Part shown: positions 1-8,307 of the stretch, in pieces
Position numbering within the stretch: position 1 is the stretch's first letter
Layout: each line of letters opens with the position of its first letter
Source: JBBQZP01 sp038207585
GTDB lineage: Bacteria; Pseudomonadota; Alphaproteobacteria; Rhodobacterales; Rhodobacteraceae
DNA length: 35,513 nt
Direction: 5' to 3'
NCBI GenBank assembly: GCA_038207585.1
Contig: JBBQZP010000034.1
Span: 1 to 35,513 of the forward strand
Program-made: the position numbers and the translations under genes
The notes under the pieces: model-generated
The model's database searches: none
Seen by the model: only the letters and a program-made list of their open reading frames with translations
What the model was told of the DNA's origin: nothing

Positions 1-18
1 GACCCCACCCCGGACCCC

Positions 19-48
19 ACCCCCGAGGTTATTTGTGAACAGAAAAAG
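19..48 (+). repeat. Intergenic repeat, GAGGATATTT-like core (copy 1)
   Basis: The core reads ACCCCCGAGGTTATTTGTG and is followed by AACAGAAAAAG. It matches copy 2 near 3776-3810 with few changes. Its presence directly before the xdhB fragment indicates that normal XdhB coding sequence does not extend upstream here. Confidence 0.5.
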
Positions 49-69
49 CTGGAAGACAGCAGAGAAGGC

Positions 70-1275
70 GTGGATCTGACCTCGCGTGGGGCGGGCAGAC
101 TTTTGGTTGAACCTGTACCGGATACTGAGGTTGCGGGGCAGACGACGCCGTATCAGATGCCCGTTGAGGATTTCATCGGGGACCAGATCGTGGCGGCGTT
201 GGAGAAATCGGCAGACTATGCCGCGCGCCGGGCTGCAGTTTCGGCGTGGAATGCGGCCAATCCGGTTCTGAAGCGTGGGATCGCGTTGACGCCCGTGAAG
301 TTCGGGATTTCCTTCACGCTGACCCACCTTAATCAGGCGGGGGCGTTGGTGCATGTGTATCAGGACGGCTCCGTCGCGCTGAACCACGGCGGGACCGAGA
401 TGGGACAGGGTCTGTTCCAGAAGATCGCTCAGGTGGTGGCGGGTGTGTTCGGGGTTGGGGCGGAAGTGGTTCGGATCACGGCCACGGATACCGCAAAGGT
501 GCCCAACACCTCGGCCACGGCGGCGTCATCGGGGGCGGATCTGAACGGGATGGCCGCGCGCGTCGCGGCAGAGATTGTGCGCGGGCGGATTGCCGAAGTG
601 GTAGCGGCCCGGCATCAGGCGCGGGCTGCAGATGTGGTGTTTCAGGCAGGAGAGGTGCGGGTGGCAGGCGCTGCGATCCCCTTTGTCGAGGCGGTAGCGC
701 TGACCTATGCCGCGCGGGTGTCGCTTTCGTCGACCGGGTTTTATGCGACGCCCAAGATCACATGGGATAGGGTCAAGGGGCGCGGACGTCCTTTCCTTTA
801 TTTCGCTTACGGGGCCGCCGTAACCGAAGTTGTGATCGACACCCTGACCGGCGAAAACCGAATCCTGCGTGCGGACCTGTTGCACGACAGCGGCACCAGT
901 CTGAACCCGGCCATTGATATCGGCCAGATCGAGGGTGCCTATGTGCAGGGTGCGGGGTGGCTGACAACCGAGGAACTGGTCTGGGACGGCAAGGGGCGGC
1001 TGACCACGCATGCCCCTTCGACCTACAAGATCCCCGCCTGTTCCGACCGCCCGCCGGTGTTCAACGTGGCGCTCTGGGGCAAGCCCAACCGCGAGGATAC
1101 GGTGGGCAAATCCAAAGCCGTGGGTGAGCCGCCGTTCATGCTGGGGATATCGGCGTTCTTGGCGCTGTCGGATGCGGTGGCGGCCTGTGGCAACGGATCG
1201 GCTTACCCCGCGCTGGATGCACCTGCCACGGCAGAGCGGGTGTTGACGGCGGTAAAGCGCGTGCGCGATGTTTGA
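70..1275 (+). pseudogene. xdhB: Xanthine dehydrogenase molybdopterin subunit, 3' half only (5' truncated, probable frameshift)
   Basis: XdhB is the Mo-cofactor subunit that oxidises hypoxanthine and xanthine to urate. The readable part matches the C-terminal half of the family, including ALTPVKFGISFTLTHLNQAG, LNHGGTEMGQG, VPNTSATAASSG, the FYATPK and GRPFLYFAYGAA region, and SKAVGEPPFMLGISAF near the end. Family members are about 770-780 residues; only about 390 are present, and the N-terminal half is absent. The bases before it (19-48) resemble an intergenic repeat rather than coding sequence. The residues LNLYR, expected just before this point in XdhB, are readable in the next frame at about 110-121, while the match continues as DTEVAGQTTPY in the main frame, which suggests a lost base near 119-121. 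The start at 70 is nominal. The 3' end overlaps xdhC by 8 bases. A sequencing or assembly fault is an alternative to a real pseudogene. Confidence 0.8.
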
Positions 1276-2209
1276 TCTGGCGGTCCTTCAGGCGGCGGTG
1301 GCGGCACAGGGCCGGGTCGCGCGGGTCGTGGTGGCGAACGTGCGTGGGTCTGTGCCACGCGACGCGGGGGCCGCGATGCTGGTCTGGGCGGGCGGCCAGT
1401 CGGGCACGATCGGCGGCGGTGCCTTGGAATGGGAGGCTTTGGCGCAGGCGCGGGCGCTGCTGGCCAAGGGTGGCGCGCGGTTTGATACGGTGCCGCTAGG
1501 GCCGCGTCTGGGGCAGTGTTGCGGCGGGTCGGTTGATGTATTGACCGAGGTTTTTGAAGCGGAAAGTCTAAACGCGCTGCGTGCTGACGGGATTTTGGCG
1601 CGGCCCTTGCCGGGCGTTGACGGCGGCATGCCGCTGGCGGTCAGCCGAATTCTGGCGCAAGCGCGGGGTCAGGGGACGCGCCCCTTGCCTGGCGTGGTGG
1701 CGGGCTGGATGGTAGAGCCTTTGGCAGCTCAAACACGCGACCTTTGGATCTGGGGGGCCGGGCATGTCGGGCGGGCCTTGGTCGGCGTGTTGTCCCCCCT
1801 GCCCGATCTTGCAATCACATGGGTTGACGTGGCACGGGGCAAATTCCCCGAGGTTTTGCCGGAGGGCGTGAATTGCCTTTGGGCAGGCGATGCAGCAGCC
1901 CTTGCCGCCCATGCCCCGGCCCGCGCCGAGCATCTGGTGCTGACCTATTCCCACGCGCTTGATCTTGATCTGTGCCACCGCCTGTTGCTGCACGGGTTCG
2001 GCAGCCTTGGGCTGATCGGGTCGGCCACCAAGGCCGCGCGGTTCCGGGGGCGGTTGGCGGCTTTGGGGCATTCGGCGGCGTCGATTGCGCGGATTGACTG
2101 CCCGATTGGCGATCCGGCTTTGGGCAAGCATCCGCAGCAGATTGCGATTGGTGTGGCGGGGGCGCTGTTGCGTCGGCAGACGGTGGCGAAACGGGAGATT
2201 GCGGTATGA
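1268..2209 (+). CDS. xdhC: Xanthine dehydrogenase accessory protein XdhC
   Basis: XdhC binds molybdenum cofactor, promotes its sulfuration and delivers it to the XDH enzyme; it is a cytosolic chaperone and not part of the final enzyme. The 313-residue length is typical. Family motifs are visible: GSVPRDAGAAM near residue 28, GTIGGGALEWEA near 46, LGPRLGQCCGGSVDVL near 77, and a Rossmann-like C-terminal domain starting at LWIWGAGHVGRALVG. The gene begins inside the end of xdhB and ends with an ATGA overlap with the downstream ABC ATPase, so XDH maturation and purine uptake are translated from one message. It looks intact even though xdhB upstream does not. Confidence 0.93.
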   Translation: MFDLAVLQAAVAAQGRVARVVVANVRGSVPRDAGAAMLVWAGGQSGTIGGGALEWEALAQARALLAKGGARFDTVPLGPRLGQCCGGSVDVLTEVFEAESLNALRADGILARPLPGVDGGMPLAVSRILAQARGQGTRPLPGVVAGWMVEPLAAQTRDLWIWGAGHVGRALVGVLSPLPDLAITWVDVARGKFPEVLPEGVNCLWAGDAAALAAHAPARAEHLVLTYSHALDLDLCHRLLLHGFGSLGLIGSATKAARFRGRLAALGHSAASIARIDCPIGDPALGKHPQQIAIGVAGALLRRQTVAKREIAV

Positions 2210-3723
2210 CCGACCTATTGCGGATCGAGGGGCTGACCAAGGCCTATCCCGGCGTTGTCGCCAACAGCGATGTCAGTTTCGCCGTCGCCCCCGGCGAGGT
2301 GCATGCGCTTCTGGGCGAGAACGGCGCGGGCAAATCGACGCTGGTCAAGATGATCTACGGGTTGGTGCAGCCCGATACCGGAACAATGACCCTGCGCGGT
2401 GCGGCCTACGCGCCCGACCGGCCCGGTACGGCACGGGCGGCGCGGGTTGGGATGGTGTTCCAGCACTTTTCGCTGTTCGAGGCGCTGAATGTTGCCGAAA
2501 ATGTGGCCTTGGGGATGGAAAATCCACCGTCGATGCGAACGCTGGCGGCGCGGATTTCCGAAGTATCGCGGGCCTACGGTCTGCCATTGGACCCCGCACG
2601 CCGGGTTGGCGATCTTTCGGCGGGCGAGCGGCAGCGGGTCGAGATCATAAGGTGCCTGTTGCAGGACCCGAAATTGCTGATCATGGATGAGCCGACCTCG
2701 GTGCTGACACCGCAGGAAGTGGCGATCCTGTTTCGCACCCTGCGACAGTTGTCGGCCGAGGGCACGGCGATCCTGTATATCAGCCACAAGCTGGAGGAGA
2801 TCCGCAGCCTGTGTGATAATGCCACGATCCTGCGGCGCGGCAAGGTGGTGGGCACCTGCATACCGCGCGACGTGTCGGCGCGGCAGATGGCAGAGTTGAT
2901 GGTGGGCGCGGTGCTGACCCCGCCCGCACGCAACCCGGCCGCCAAGGGCGCGGTGGCGCTGGAAGTGGCGGGGCTGTCGGTGCGCTCGCCCATACCCTTC
3001 GGGACATCGTTGAAAGATATCAGCTTTACGGTCCGCAAGGGCGAGGTTCTGGGCATCGCCGGGGTCGCCGGGAACGGGCAGGACGAGCTTTTGCTGGCGC
3101 TGTCGGGCGAGATTTTGGCGCAGCCCGGCGCGGTGCGGATTGCCGGGCAGGATGCGGGTGATCTGGGGCCGAATGCGCGGCGCGCGGCAGGGCTGGTTGC
3201 CGCCCCCGAGGAACGTCTGGGCCATGCCGCAGCCCCCGATATGAGCCTGACCGAGAACGCTTTGCTATCGGGTGCCGTGCGCAAGGGACTGGTGCGGGGC
3301 GGCTTTATCGACTGGGGTAAGGTCGATGCCTTTGCCCGCGATGTGGTGACGACTTACGATGTACGCACACCCGGCACATGGGTTGCGGCGCGCGCGCTTT
3401 CCGGCGGCAATCTGCAGAAATTCGTCATCGGGCGTGAGATCATGCAAGACCCGTCGGTGATCGTGGTCAACCAGCCGACATGGGGCGTGGATGCGGCGGC
3501 GGCGGCGGCGATCCGGCAGGCGCTGATCGACCTTGCGGCAGGCGGGGCGGCGGTGGTCTGCATATCCCAGGATCTGGATGAGTTGTTGGAGATAGCCGAC
3601 GATTTCGCCGCCCTGAACGAAGGCCGGTTGACCAGACCGCGCCCGGTGCAGGGGCTGACGATAGACGAGATCGGCCTGATGATGGGCGGCGCACACGGTA
3701 TGGAGGCAAGCCATGTGGCGTGA
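2206..3723 (+). CDS. BMP-type nucleoside/purine ABC transporter, double ATPase subunit
   Basis: This is the energising subunit of a BmpA-family importer (NupA/YufO type, related to RbsA/MglA), with two fused ABC domains in 505 residues. The first domain has Walker A GENGAGKST near residue 38, signature LSAGERQRVEI and Walker B LLIMDEPTSVL. The second has the degenerate Walker A GVAGNGQDE and signature LSGGNLQKFVIGREI typical of such tandem ATPases. It starts at the ATGA overlap with xdhC and is followed by two permeases and a binding protein, so the transporter is complete. Linkage to xdh genes points to purine nucleosides or purine bases as cargo; that part is inference from context. Confidence 0.92.
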   Translation: MTDLLRIEGLTKAYPGVVANSDVSFAVAPGEVHALLGENGAGKSTLVKMIYGLVQPDTGTMTLRGAAYAPDRPGTARAARVGMVFQHFSLFEALNVAENVALGMENPPSMRTLAARISEVSRAYGLPLDPARRVGDLSAGERQRVEIIRCLLQDPKLLIMDEPTSVLTPQEVAILFRTLRQLSAEGTAILYISHKLEEIRSLCDNATILRRGKVVGTCIPRDVSARQMAELMVGAVLTPPARNPAAKGAVALEVAGLSVRSPIPFGTSLKDISFTVRKGEVLGIAGVAGNGQDELLLALSGEILAQPGAVRIAGQDAGDLGPNARRAAGLVAAPEERLGHAAAPDMSLTENALLSGAVRKGLVRGGFIDWGKVDAFARDVVTTYDVRTPGTWVAARALSGGNLQKFVIGREIMQDPSVIVVNQPTWGVDAAAAAAIRQALIDLAAGGAAVVCISQDLDELLEIADDFAALNEGRLTRPRPVQGLTIDEIGLMMGGAHGMEASHVA

Positions 3724-3745
3724 GGCGCGCGTAACCGGCAGCGCA

Positions 3746-3764
3746 GGGGGGCTTTCCGCCCCCC
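3746..3764 (+). terminator. GC-rich hairpin between ATPase and first permease gene
   Basis: A 7-bp stem GGGGGGC / GCCCCCC closes a TTTCC loop and is followed by a GC-rich stretch and the A/T-rich tail of the intergenic repeat. There is no clean T-run directly after the stem, so it may act as a processing or stabilising element, or as a partial terminator inside the operon. Confidence 0.5.
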
Positions 3765-3773
3765 ACGGCCTGC

Positions 3774-3810
3774 GGCCTCCCCCCGAGGATATTTGTGTCA
3801 AAATGAAAGG
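3774..3810 (+). repeat. Intergenic repeat, GAGGATATTT core (copy 2)
   Basis: The sequence CCCCCCGAGGATATTTGTG followed by an A-rich tail closely resembles the copy at 19-48, and inverted relatives lie near 10894-10930 and 20357-20390. All copies sit between genes or at a gene edge. The A-rich tail ends in GAAAGG, which serves as the ribosome binding site of the next permease gene. Confidence 0.55.
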
Positions 3811-3816
3811 GTCATC

Positions 3817-4899
3817 ATGCTGAGGCTTGAAAAGCGGCCCTCGCCGTCGCGGTTCTGGAATTACGCGACGCCGGTGTTGGCGGTGGTGCTGACCATGATC
3901 GCGGGCGGAGTGATGTTCGCGGCGCTGGGCAAGAACCCGGTTGCTGCGATGCGGGCGATCTTCTGGGACCCCTTGTTCGGGGAATTTGCCTTTTATTTTA
4001 GGGGGCAATTGCTGGTGAAGGCCGGGCCGCTGATCCTGATCGCGATTGGTCTGAGCCTTGGCTTCCGGGCCGGTATCTGGAACATCGGCGCGGCGGGCCA
4101 GTATATCATGGGCGCGATTTTCGGTGCTGCGGTTGGGCTTGCGTTCTACCCGCTGGAGGCGTGGTATGTGTTTCCGCTGATGCTGATCGCGGGCTGCTTT
4201 GGCGGCTGGCTTTGGGCGATGATCCCGGCGATTTTGCGCACGAAATTCAACACGAGCGAAATTCTGGTGTCGCTGCTGCTGGTTTATGTGGCCAAGGCAA
4301 TACTGGCCTCGATGGCGCTGGGGGCGCTGCGCAACCCTGATGGCGGCGGCTTTCCGGGCAGCCGGAACCTGTCGCAATATCCCAGTGCCGCCAATCTGGA
4401 GTTGGTTTCGGGCACGGGGATTCACTGGGGCGTGATCGCGGCGGGGCTGGTGGTGATTGCGGCCCATGTGGTGATGAACCGGCACATCCTTGGCTTTCAG
4501 ATCAAGCTGGCCGGGATCGCGCCGCGTGCCGCGCGCTTTGCCGGGGTCAACCCGGACCGGCTGGTGATCCTGTGTCTTGGGGTTTCGGGCGCTTTGGCCG
4601 GGGCTGCGGGAATTTTCGAGGTGGCGGGGCCCGCCGGGCAGATCAGCATCAGTTTTGATAGCGACTATGGGTTCACCGCGATCATCGTGGCCTTTCTGGG
4701 CCGGCAGAACCCGGTCGGCATCCTGCTGGCGGGGCTGCTGATGGCACTGACCTACATCGGCGGCGACAATGCATCGACAAGCCTTGGCCTGCCGGTGGCC
4801 GCGATCAAGGCGTTTCAGGGGATGCTGTTGTTCTTCCTGCTGGCCGTCGATGTGCTGGGCAATTACCGTGTGCGCTTTGGCGCAAAGGCGGTGGCATGA
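3817..4899 (+). CDS. BMP-type nucleoside/purine ABC transporter permease 1
   Basis: Inner-membrane permease of the BPD_transp_2 family (YufP/NupB-like), 360 residues with about ten hydrophobic segments. The family stretch GLSLGFRAGIWNIGAAGQYI is followed by a long hydrophobic core, and SFDSDYGFTAIIVAFLGRQN lies near the C-terminus. I chose ATG 3817 because GAAAGG sits six bases upstream; a TTG at 3793 in the same frame lies within the repeat tail. The 3' end overlaps the next permease by four bases (ATGA). It should pair with the next gene as a heterodimeric channel driven by the upstream ATPase. Confidence 0.92.
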   Translation: MLRLEKRPSPSRFWNYATPVLAVVLTMIAGGVMFAALGKNPVAAMRAIFWDPLFGEFAFYFRGQLLVKAGPLILIAIGLSLGFRAGIWNIGAAGQYIMGAIFGAAVGLAFYPLEAWYVFPLMLIAGCFGGWLWAMIPAILRTKFNTSEILVSLLLVYVAKAILASMALGALRNPDGGGFPGSRNLSQYPSAANLELVSGTGIHWGVIAAGLVVIAAHVVMNRHILGFQIKLAGIAPRAARFAGVNPDRLVILCLGVSGALAGAAGIFEVAGPAGQISISFDSDYGFTAIIVAFLGRQNPVGILLAGLLMALTYIGGDNASTSLGLPVAAIKAFQGMLLFFLLAVDVLGNYRVRFGAKAVA

Positions 4900-5828
4900 T
4901 GTTGGGGGGCATTGATCCGACCCTGCTGATCGCGTCACTCATGGTGGCCGCCGTGCCGATCATTCTGGCGGCTTTGGGCGAGCTGGTGGTGGAAAAGGCG
5001 GGCGTTCTGAACCTTGGGGTCGAGGGGATGATGATCATGGGGGCAATCTGCGGTTTCATCGCGGCGGTGGCTTCGGGAAGCGTGGTCGTGGGGTTTGTCG
5101 GCGGCGCATTGGGAGGGGCGGCGCTGAGCCTGATCTTCGCGCTTCTGACGCAGTATCTTTTGACCAATCAGGTCGCGACGGGTTTGGCGCTGACGCTGTT
5201 CGGGCTTGGCCTATCCAGTCTGATCGGCCAAGGCTACAATGGCATCAAACCGCCCCCCGTCAGCGATGTGCCGTTCGGACCGTTGCGTGATATTCCCGCT
5301 CTTGGCACAATTCTGTTCAGCCATGATCTGATGGTCTACCTGTCTATCGCGGCGATTGCCGCCGTCTGGGCCGTGCTGAAATACGCACGAATGGGCCTGA
5401 TCCTGCGGGCAGTTGGTGAAAGCCATGAGGCGGCGCATGCTTTGGGCTATAACGTCATCCGCATCCGCATTATGGCGATCCTGTTTGGCGGGGCCATGGC
5501 GGGGCTGGGCGGGGCCTACATCAGCCTTGTCCGCGTGCCGCAATGGACCGACGGGATCACCGCGGGTGCCGGATGGATCGCGCTGGCCATTGTGGTCTTT
5601 GCAAGCTGGCGGCCGTGGCGGGTGCTGCTGGGTGCCTATCTTTTCGGCGGCATTACCGTTTTGCAGCTTAACCTGCAGGCGGCGGGCGCCAGAATCCCGG
5701 TCGAATACTTGTCGATGTCACCGTATCTGATAACCATCCTTGTGCTGGTGATCATGTCATCGGGTCGGGGCAAGGGGGCCACAGCCGCCCCCGCCGCCCT
5801 TGGCCAGAGCTTTCACGCCTCACGCTGA
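4896..5828 (+). CDS. BMP-type nucleoside/purine ABC transporter permease 2
   Basis: Second BPD_transp_2 permease (YufQ/NupC-like), 310 residues and strongly hydrophobic. It has the family opening ALGELVVEKAGVLNLGVEGM near residue 26, LRAVGESHEAAHALGYNV in the cytoplasmic loop that contacts the ATPase, and GAGWIALAIVVFASWRP near the C-terminus. It begins in an ATGA overlap with permease 1. The binding-protein gene follows after 44 bases that contain a stem-loop. Confidence 0.93.
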   Translation: MMLGGIDPTLLIASLMVAAVPIILAALGELVVEKAGVLNLGVEGMMIMGAICGFIAAVASGSVVVGFVGGALGGAALSLIFALLTQYLLTNQVATGLALTLFGLGLSSLIGQGYNGIKPPPVSDVPFGPLRDIPALGTILFSHDLMVYLSIAAIAAVWAVLKYARMGLILRAVGESHEAAHALGYNVIRIRIMAILFGGAMAGLGGAYISLVRVPQWTDGITAGAGWIALAIVVFASWRPWRVLLGAYLFGGITVLQLNLQAAGARIPVEYLSMSPYLITILVLVIMSSGRGKGATAAPAALGQSFHASR

Positions 5829-5837
5829 GGCCAACAT

Positions 5838-5854
5838 GGGGCCACAATGGCCCC
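5838..5854 (+). other. Intercistronic stem-loop before the binding-protein gene
   Basis: A perfect 7-bp stem GGGGCCA / TGGCCCC with a CAA loop lies between the permease stop and the binding-protein ribosome site. There is no T-run. Hairpins of this type between permease and binding-protein genes commonly stabilise or separate message segments; that role is inferred. Confidence 0.5.
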
Positions 5855-5872
5855 CACTTCGGGGAGATACCA

Positions 5873-6958
5873 ATGCTGAGAAGAACTCTACTGGCCACGG
5901 TCGCGCTGGGCTTTGGCCTGTCGCTTGCAACGGGTGCGATGGCGCTCGACAAGGTCAAGGCTTGCTGGATCTACGTCGGACCCATCGGCGATGGCGGCTG
6001 GACGTTCCAGCACGATCAGGGCCGCCTTGATGTGATCAAGGAATTCGGCGACAAGGTAGATGCCACCACCTATCAGGAAAACGTGCCCGAAGGGGCCGAT
6101 GCCGAACGCGTGCTGACGCAGATGGCGCTGGGGGGTTGCAACATCATCTTCACCACGTCCTTCGGCTATATGGATGCGACCAACGCCGTCGCCGCCAAAT
6201 TCCCGAATGTGATGTTCGAACATGCGACCGGCTTCAAGCGCGATCATCCCAACGTCTCCACCTACAACGCGCGCTTTTACGAAGGCCGCGCGGTGATGGG
6301 CACGATTGCGGGCCGGATGACCAAATCGAACAAGATCGGCTACATCGGGTCGTTCCCGATTCCCGAAAACATTCAGGGCATCAACGCGAGCTATATCCAC
6401 GCGAAAAAGGTGAACCCCGATGTGACGATGTCGGTCGTGTGGGCCTATACATGGTTTGACCCCGCGAAAGAGGCCGATGCGGCCAAGGCGCTGATCGAAC
6501 AGGGCGTTGACGTGATCCTGTCGCACACCGATTCTACCGCACCCTTGGCGGAACTGGCGAAGACGCCGGATCATTACGGCTTTGGTCAGGCGTCGGATAT
6601 GGCGACCTATGCGCCCTCACCCCGCATTTCGTCGATCATCGACAACTGGGGCCCGTATTATGTGAAACGCATCGGCGCTTTGCTGGACGGAAGCTATGCG
6701 CAGGCGGATGCGTGGGAAGGCATCGGCGGCGGTGAGGTCAAGATCGGCGACATCACCGATGCGGTGCCGGCCGAGGTAAAGGCCGAGGCCGAAGCCCTGC
6801 GCGACGCCATCGGGTCCGGAGCGTATCACCCCTTCACCGGCCCGCTGAACAAGCAGGACGGAACGGCGTGGCTGGCCGAGGGCGAGGTCGCAAATGACGG
6901 CGATCTGGCGGGGATGTCGTTTTATGTCGAAGGGATTACGGGCGAGATTCCGAAGTAA
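5873..6958 (+). CDS. BMP family ABC transporter substrate-binding protein
   Basis: Periplasmic receptor of the BmpA/PnrA type, 361 residues. It starts with a Sec signal peptide (MLRRTLLATVALGFGLSLA..., likely cut after AMA), not a lipobox. The mature protein opens with the family pattern KVKACWIYVGPIGDGGWTFQ; FTTSFGYMDATNAVAAKFPN, a glycine-rich IGYIGSFPIPENIQGINA and VWAYTWFDPAKEADAAKAL follow. GGGAGA lies ahead of ATG 5873. It ends the xdhB-xdhC-transporter operon and is followed by a strong terminator. Related proteins bind purine nucleosides or bases; linkage to xdh supports that here, but specificity cannot be read from the sequence. Confidence 0.94.
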   Translation: MLRRTLLATVALGFGLSLATGAMALDKVKACWIYVGPIGDGGWTFQHDQGRLDVIKEFGDKVDATTYQENVPEGADAERVLTQMALGGCNIIFTTSFGYMDATNAVAAKFPNVMFEHATGFKRDHPNVSTYNARFYEGRAVMGTIAGRMTKSNKIGYIGSFPIPENIQGINASYIHAKKVNPDVTMSVVWAYTWFDPAKEADAAKALIEQGVDVILSHTDSTAPLAELAKTPDHYGFGQASDMATYAPSPRISSIIDNWGPYYVKRIGALLDGSYAQADAWEGIGGGEVKIGDITDAVPAEVKAEAEALRDAIGSGAYHPFTGPLNKQDGTAWLAEGEVANDGDLAGMSFYVEGITGEIPK

Positions 6959-6971
6959 TCTTGGGGTTGAG

Positions 6972-7001
6972 GGGGTCGGGCGGTGCCCGGCCCCTTTTTT
7001 T
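6972..7001 (+). terminator. Rho-independent terminator of the purine transport operon
   Basis: A 10-bp stem GGGGTCGGGC / GCCCGGCCCC with one T-G wobble and a GGT loop is followed directly by seven T residues, 13 bases after the binding-protein stop. Confidence 0.93.
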
Positions 7002-7121
7002 GCGGTGGATGGTTGAACGGGGGCTTTGCGGGACAAAGTGAGCTTTCGCTGCACCTGCGCCAATGGCTGCTATTTGTTCCGGGCGACTAACCCAGTCCGA
7101 CTTGCGCTCGAATGAAAGGCC

Positions 7122-7454
7122 TTATGTCACGAAGGGCGTAAACGGGATGCGCTCTCTGTGCGCGGCCTTTGCGACAAGATCATCAACGGCTGCGAGAAAA
7201 TGTGGCGAAGCGTTGTGCGCGTCCCACCCAGACGCATCTTCGTAAAGCTCATAGACAAAGAACTGCGAGGGATCGTCCGGTGATCTGTAGGGGATGAAGA
7301 ATTTCATCCCCGGTTCTGCGTTTGATGGTCCGGCCAAACTCTGAAGGATTTCAGCTACGGCGTCCGCTTCTCCTTCCTTGGCCGTTATCCGCACCATCAC
7401 TGCGAAACCTGCATTGAGGTTTTGGGCCGCTGCATTGTCGTCGTAGGTTCCCAT
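7122..7454 (-). CDS. Antibiotic biosynthesis monooxygenase (ABM/YgiN-like) domain protein
   Basis: A 110-residue protein that fits the small dimeric ferredoxin-like ABM fold: an N-terminal strand FAVMVRITAKEGEADAVAEI, a middle FFIPYRSPDDPSQFFVYELY, then WDAHNASPHFLAAVDDL with the conserved W...H...H pattern of YgiN-type proteins. Members act as quinol monooxygenases or have unknown roles; no substrate can be named. It starts four bases after the stop of the upstream lysE-type gene, so both are on one minus-strand message. No hairpin terminator is obvious downstream. Confidence 0.8.
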   Translation of the reverse strand: MGTYDDNAAAQNLNAGFAVMVRITAKEGEADAVAEILQSLAGPSNAEPGMKFFIPYRSPDDPSQFFVYELYEDASGWDAHNASPHFLAAVDDLVAKAAHRERIPFTPFVT

Positions 7455-7458
7455 CCAT

Positions 7459-8100
7459 TCAACTCCGATCCGTCAGCAATCGAAGGCCTGCAAGGCCGAA
7501 GAACGTGCCAAGCGCGCCTTGAATGCTGCGGCGCGCGCGCCCGTAAACCCGAACCATAATTGGGGTCGAAAAAGCCACCGCATAGAGAAGATGAATCACC
7601 ACAGACAAGACGAACGTGCCGCCCACAATCGCGCCAGCGACCCACAGCGGCGCACCGGGAGCAAGGCCAAGCGAGATAATAGCGATCCATGCCAGTGCAG
7701 CTTTCGGGTTTGTCATTTGGATGATGTATCCGCGCTTAGCGTAACCCCAGGCAGTGCGCCTGCCGCCCGCCAGCTCTGTGGCATCGATGTCGTGGGCAGA
7801 TGCCGCTGACCGAAACGCCTTATAAGCTAGCCAGAGCAAGTAGAGGCCGCTAAATACTTTGATGATGAGAATAGCCGAAGCGTAGGTCGCAAGCAGGGCC
7901 GACAGCCCGATTGCGGTAAGCACCGCCCACGTGAGCGTGCCTGACGCAACCCCCATGGCAAGAGCCATACCAGAAGGGCGGTTCATTGCCATGGATGTTC
8001 CAATCACAGCGAGGACATTCGGACCAGGACTTGCAATAGCCAGCAAGAATGCTCCGTAAGACAGCAGGATTCCCGACAGGTAGGGGGAGATATTTTCCAT
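7459..8100 (-). CDS. LysE/RhtB family amino-acid exporter
   Basis: Inner-membrane efflux protein of the LysE superfamily, 213 residues with about six hydrophobic segments. The N-terminus has the family pattern YGAFLLAIASPGPNVLAVIG, followed by AMGVASGTLTWAVLTAIGLS, the loop LYLLWLAYKAFRSA and GYIIQMTNPKAALAWIA, all RhtB-like. I took ATG at 8100; a TTG at 8103 has somewhat better spacing to a GAGG. The gene is transcribed with the ABM protein and away from the D-arginine-dehydrogenase-like gene. Family members export basic or neutral amino acids or homoserine lactones. Confidence 0.9.
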   Translation of the reverse strand: MENISPYLSGILLSYGAFLLAIASPGPNVLAVIGTSMAMNRPSGMALAMGVASGTLTWAVLTAIGLSALLATYASAILIIKVFSGLYLLWLAYKAFRSAASAHDIDATELAGGRRTAWGYAKRGYIIQMTNPKAALAWIAIISLGLAPGAPLWVAGAIVGGTFVLSVVIHLLYAVAFSTPIMVRVYGRARRSIQGALGTFFGLAGLRLLTDRS

Positions 8101-8307
8101 CAAATGTAGCCTCGCTGAAGAATAAGAATGTTCTCACTATGTTCTAAAATAGGGTTTTGCGCAAGGATTTGTTCATCAGCTGATAGCGTTAGATCGCAGA
8201 AGCAGTCGTCCATGTTCCGTGCAGCATCGGAGACTCTGGGCTCAATGCAGCCACTCAACCCTCACCCCCCCTTCCCCCTCACCCCACAAAATGCCACCCT
8301 CCGCCGC

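Noticed and set aside
3265..4938. 557-codon open frame on the minus strand
   Set aside because: It lies opposite the clearly recognisable ATPase and permease genes and has Arg/Gln/His-rich composition, as expected from high-GC antisense frames.
8128..8307. N-terminal extension of the D-arginine-dehydrogenase-like gene
   Set aside because: The extension is proline-rich with no resemblance to the family, while ATG 8308 leads directly into the FAD-binding motif.
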